Below are positions 63,061 through 64,000 of a stretch of DNA of 64,000 bases, in pieces. The notes under the pieces are model-generated. The model worked only from the letters and a program-made list of their open reading frames with translations, was not told where the DNA came from and searched no databases. The stretch is from Physcomitrium patens. Its lineage: Eukaryota; Streptophyta; Bryopsida; Funariales; Funariaceae. The number at the start of each line of letters is the position of its first letter. Position 1 is the stretch's first letter. The DNA is taken from assembly GCF_000002425.4 (NCBI RefSeq), contig NC_037259.1:1464964-1528963 (forward strand), written 5' to 3'. Made by a program: the position numbers and the translations under genes.

Positions 63061-63806
63061 ATAATATATTTTGAGCTTGCTGTTGGAGAAGCTATAGAAC
63101 AAGTGCTTTTTCAAGTTCAGAAAAGTGAATTATCCTTGGACGCTTTGCTTGAAGTTGGTCATTGTCCATTGCTTCATACTTGTCACGTTTTCTTCAAGAC
63201 CTTGCTAATATTGACTTTTGAGGGTGCTTTTGCAAGGTTAAACTTAGTGTTGGCCTACTCAACAAGGGATTTTTGTGAGATCAAAGGCTACACATCTTTT
63301 TGTTTGCAGATTTGTAGTTGATGAGCATTGGTGAAGCATAATATTATTATGGTACTCCAATCAAATGTTTTGGTTTAAGGAGATGAATTAGAATGCTTTC
63401 TTTATGAGTTTTTTAAGACATGAAAGGTACATGTTGATGCACTTTTTGTGAATAATAAGGTATTGGATGTGCAAGAAAGAATGCACTAGACAAGCAACAA
63501 GTTTATGTACAAAATGTGTTTCAAGCAAATTGATGATGTCATGGCCTTTGTAAATTTTAACCTCCTATAAGTTATACTAAGGAAGACAAACTAATCCTAT
63601 AACTTGACAAAGATAATATTGTGTGTGTATGTATATGTATGTACGTGTATATACATATATATATATATATATAAGGAAATTTGAATGCTTTACATTTATT
63701 TTTTTAACTAACTATCACCATTCTCTATAAGTTTTTTTGATTTGTGCATGTCAAAACCTGGATGTATTGAAATAGTTAGATGTGTTCCAAAATAACATCT
63801 TTCATA

Positions 63807-63841
<35 letters not shown>

Positions 63842-64000
63842 TTATTGATTGAGATTAATATACAATGGTTTCACTCAATAATTTCAAATAATTTGCTAAT
63901 TTCTATATTTTCTACAAATATTTTATTTGATAAACGAATTATAGAGGCTCTATTAATTCAATAAATTATCAATTATTTTAAAAGATTTGTATTTTTTATT
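63061..64000. other. Spacer at the window end
   Basis: 63,061-63,500 may hold the decayed N-terminal part of the transposase (minus strand); the plus-strand frame at 63,055-63,321 has no recognised family. TA runs at about 63,652-63,674 and 63,810-63,836. No gene supported. Confidence 0.45.

Noticed and set aside
1..64000. CRISPR arrays, bacterial operons or phage systems
   Set aside because: The window is clearly eukaryotic; no spaced direct repeats of that type occur, and the regular repeats seen are microsatellites and retroelement parts.

Overview
The window is nuclear DNA of a land plant, most likely a moss (Physcomitrium patens or a close relative). Spliceosomal introns with GT..AG borders, an ERF transcription factor and an ALWAYS EARLY gene show it is a plant. 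A broken gene that fuses a protein kinase to an NB-ARC domain points to mosses, as do chromodomain Ty3/gypsy elements and very AT-rich, TA-microsatellite-filled spacers. The species name is inference; no database search was possible.

Layout. Three islands of moderate GC carry the intact or nearly intact genes: about 5,703-9,300 (NSA2, ribosome biogenesis, + strand, 8 exons), about 9,780-16,410 (an ERF/AP2 transcription factor, + strand, 2 exons, with about 3.4 kb of apparently non-coding flank), and about 50,700-61,380 (ALWAYS EARLY/LIN-9 homologue, - strand, 18 modelled exons). The borders of the islands are abrupt. Everything between them is AT-rich, repeat-derived or unrecognised.

Mobile DNA. 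At 16,416-18,960 lies the 5' part of a Ty1/copia element. At 26,033-32,388 lies a full-length but broken Ty3/gypsy chromodomain element with two 542-bp LTRs; its left side abuts a truncated kinase-NB-ARC pseudogene. At 36,940-47,201 lies an older relative, bounded by a 5-bp target duplication (AATTA) and itself holding three further 1.5-1.7-kb LTR-like insertions, one of them inverted. Solo LTRs of the same gypsy family lie at 178-706 (perfect CAAAT duplication) and at about 21,053-21,640, and a related LTR piece lies near 47,830-48,060. A pogo/Tigger-like DDE transposase remnant lies at about 62,000-63,060 on the minus strand.

Most notable observations. (1) Both gypsy elements carry, after the chromodomain, an extra reading frame of exactly 423 bases that ends just before the 3' LTR and that I do not recognise. 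(2) A degraded copy of the ERF gene's AP2 end plus its downstream flank sits about 20 kb away at 34,080-34,862. (3) The ALWAYS EARLY gene has a 2-base deficit, within the region encoding the DIRP domain, that would stop translation at about residue 806 of 1,236. (4) The kinase-NB-ARC pseudogene has lost its P-loop glycines. (5) Stops in the retroelements fall almost entirely at codons one C-to-T or G-to-A change from CAA, CAG, CGA or TGG, as expected for decay of methylated DNA. The three housekeeping or regulatory genes do not form a functional cluster; their proximity looks incidental.
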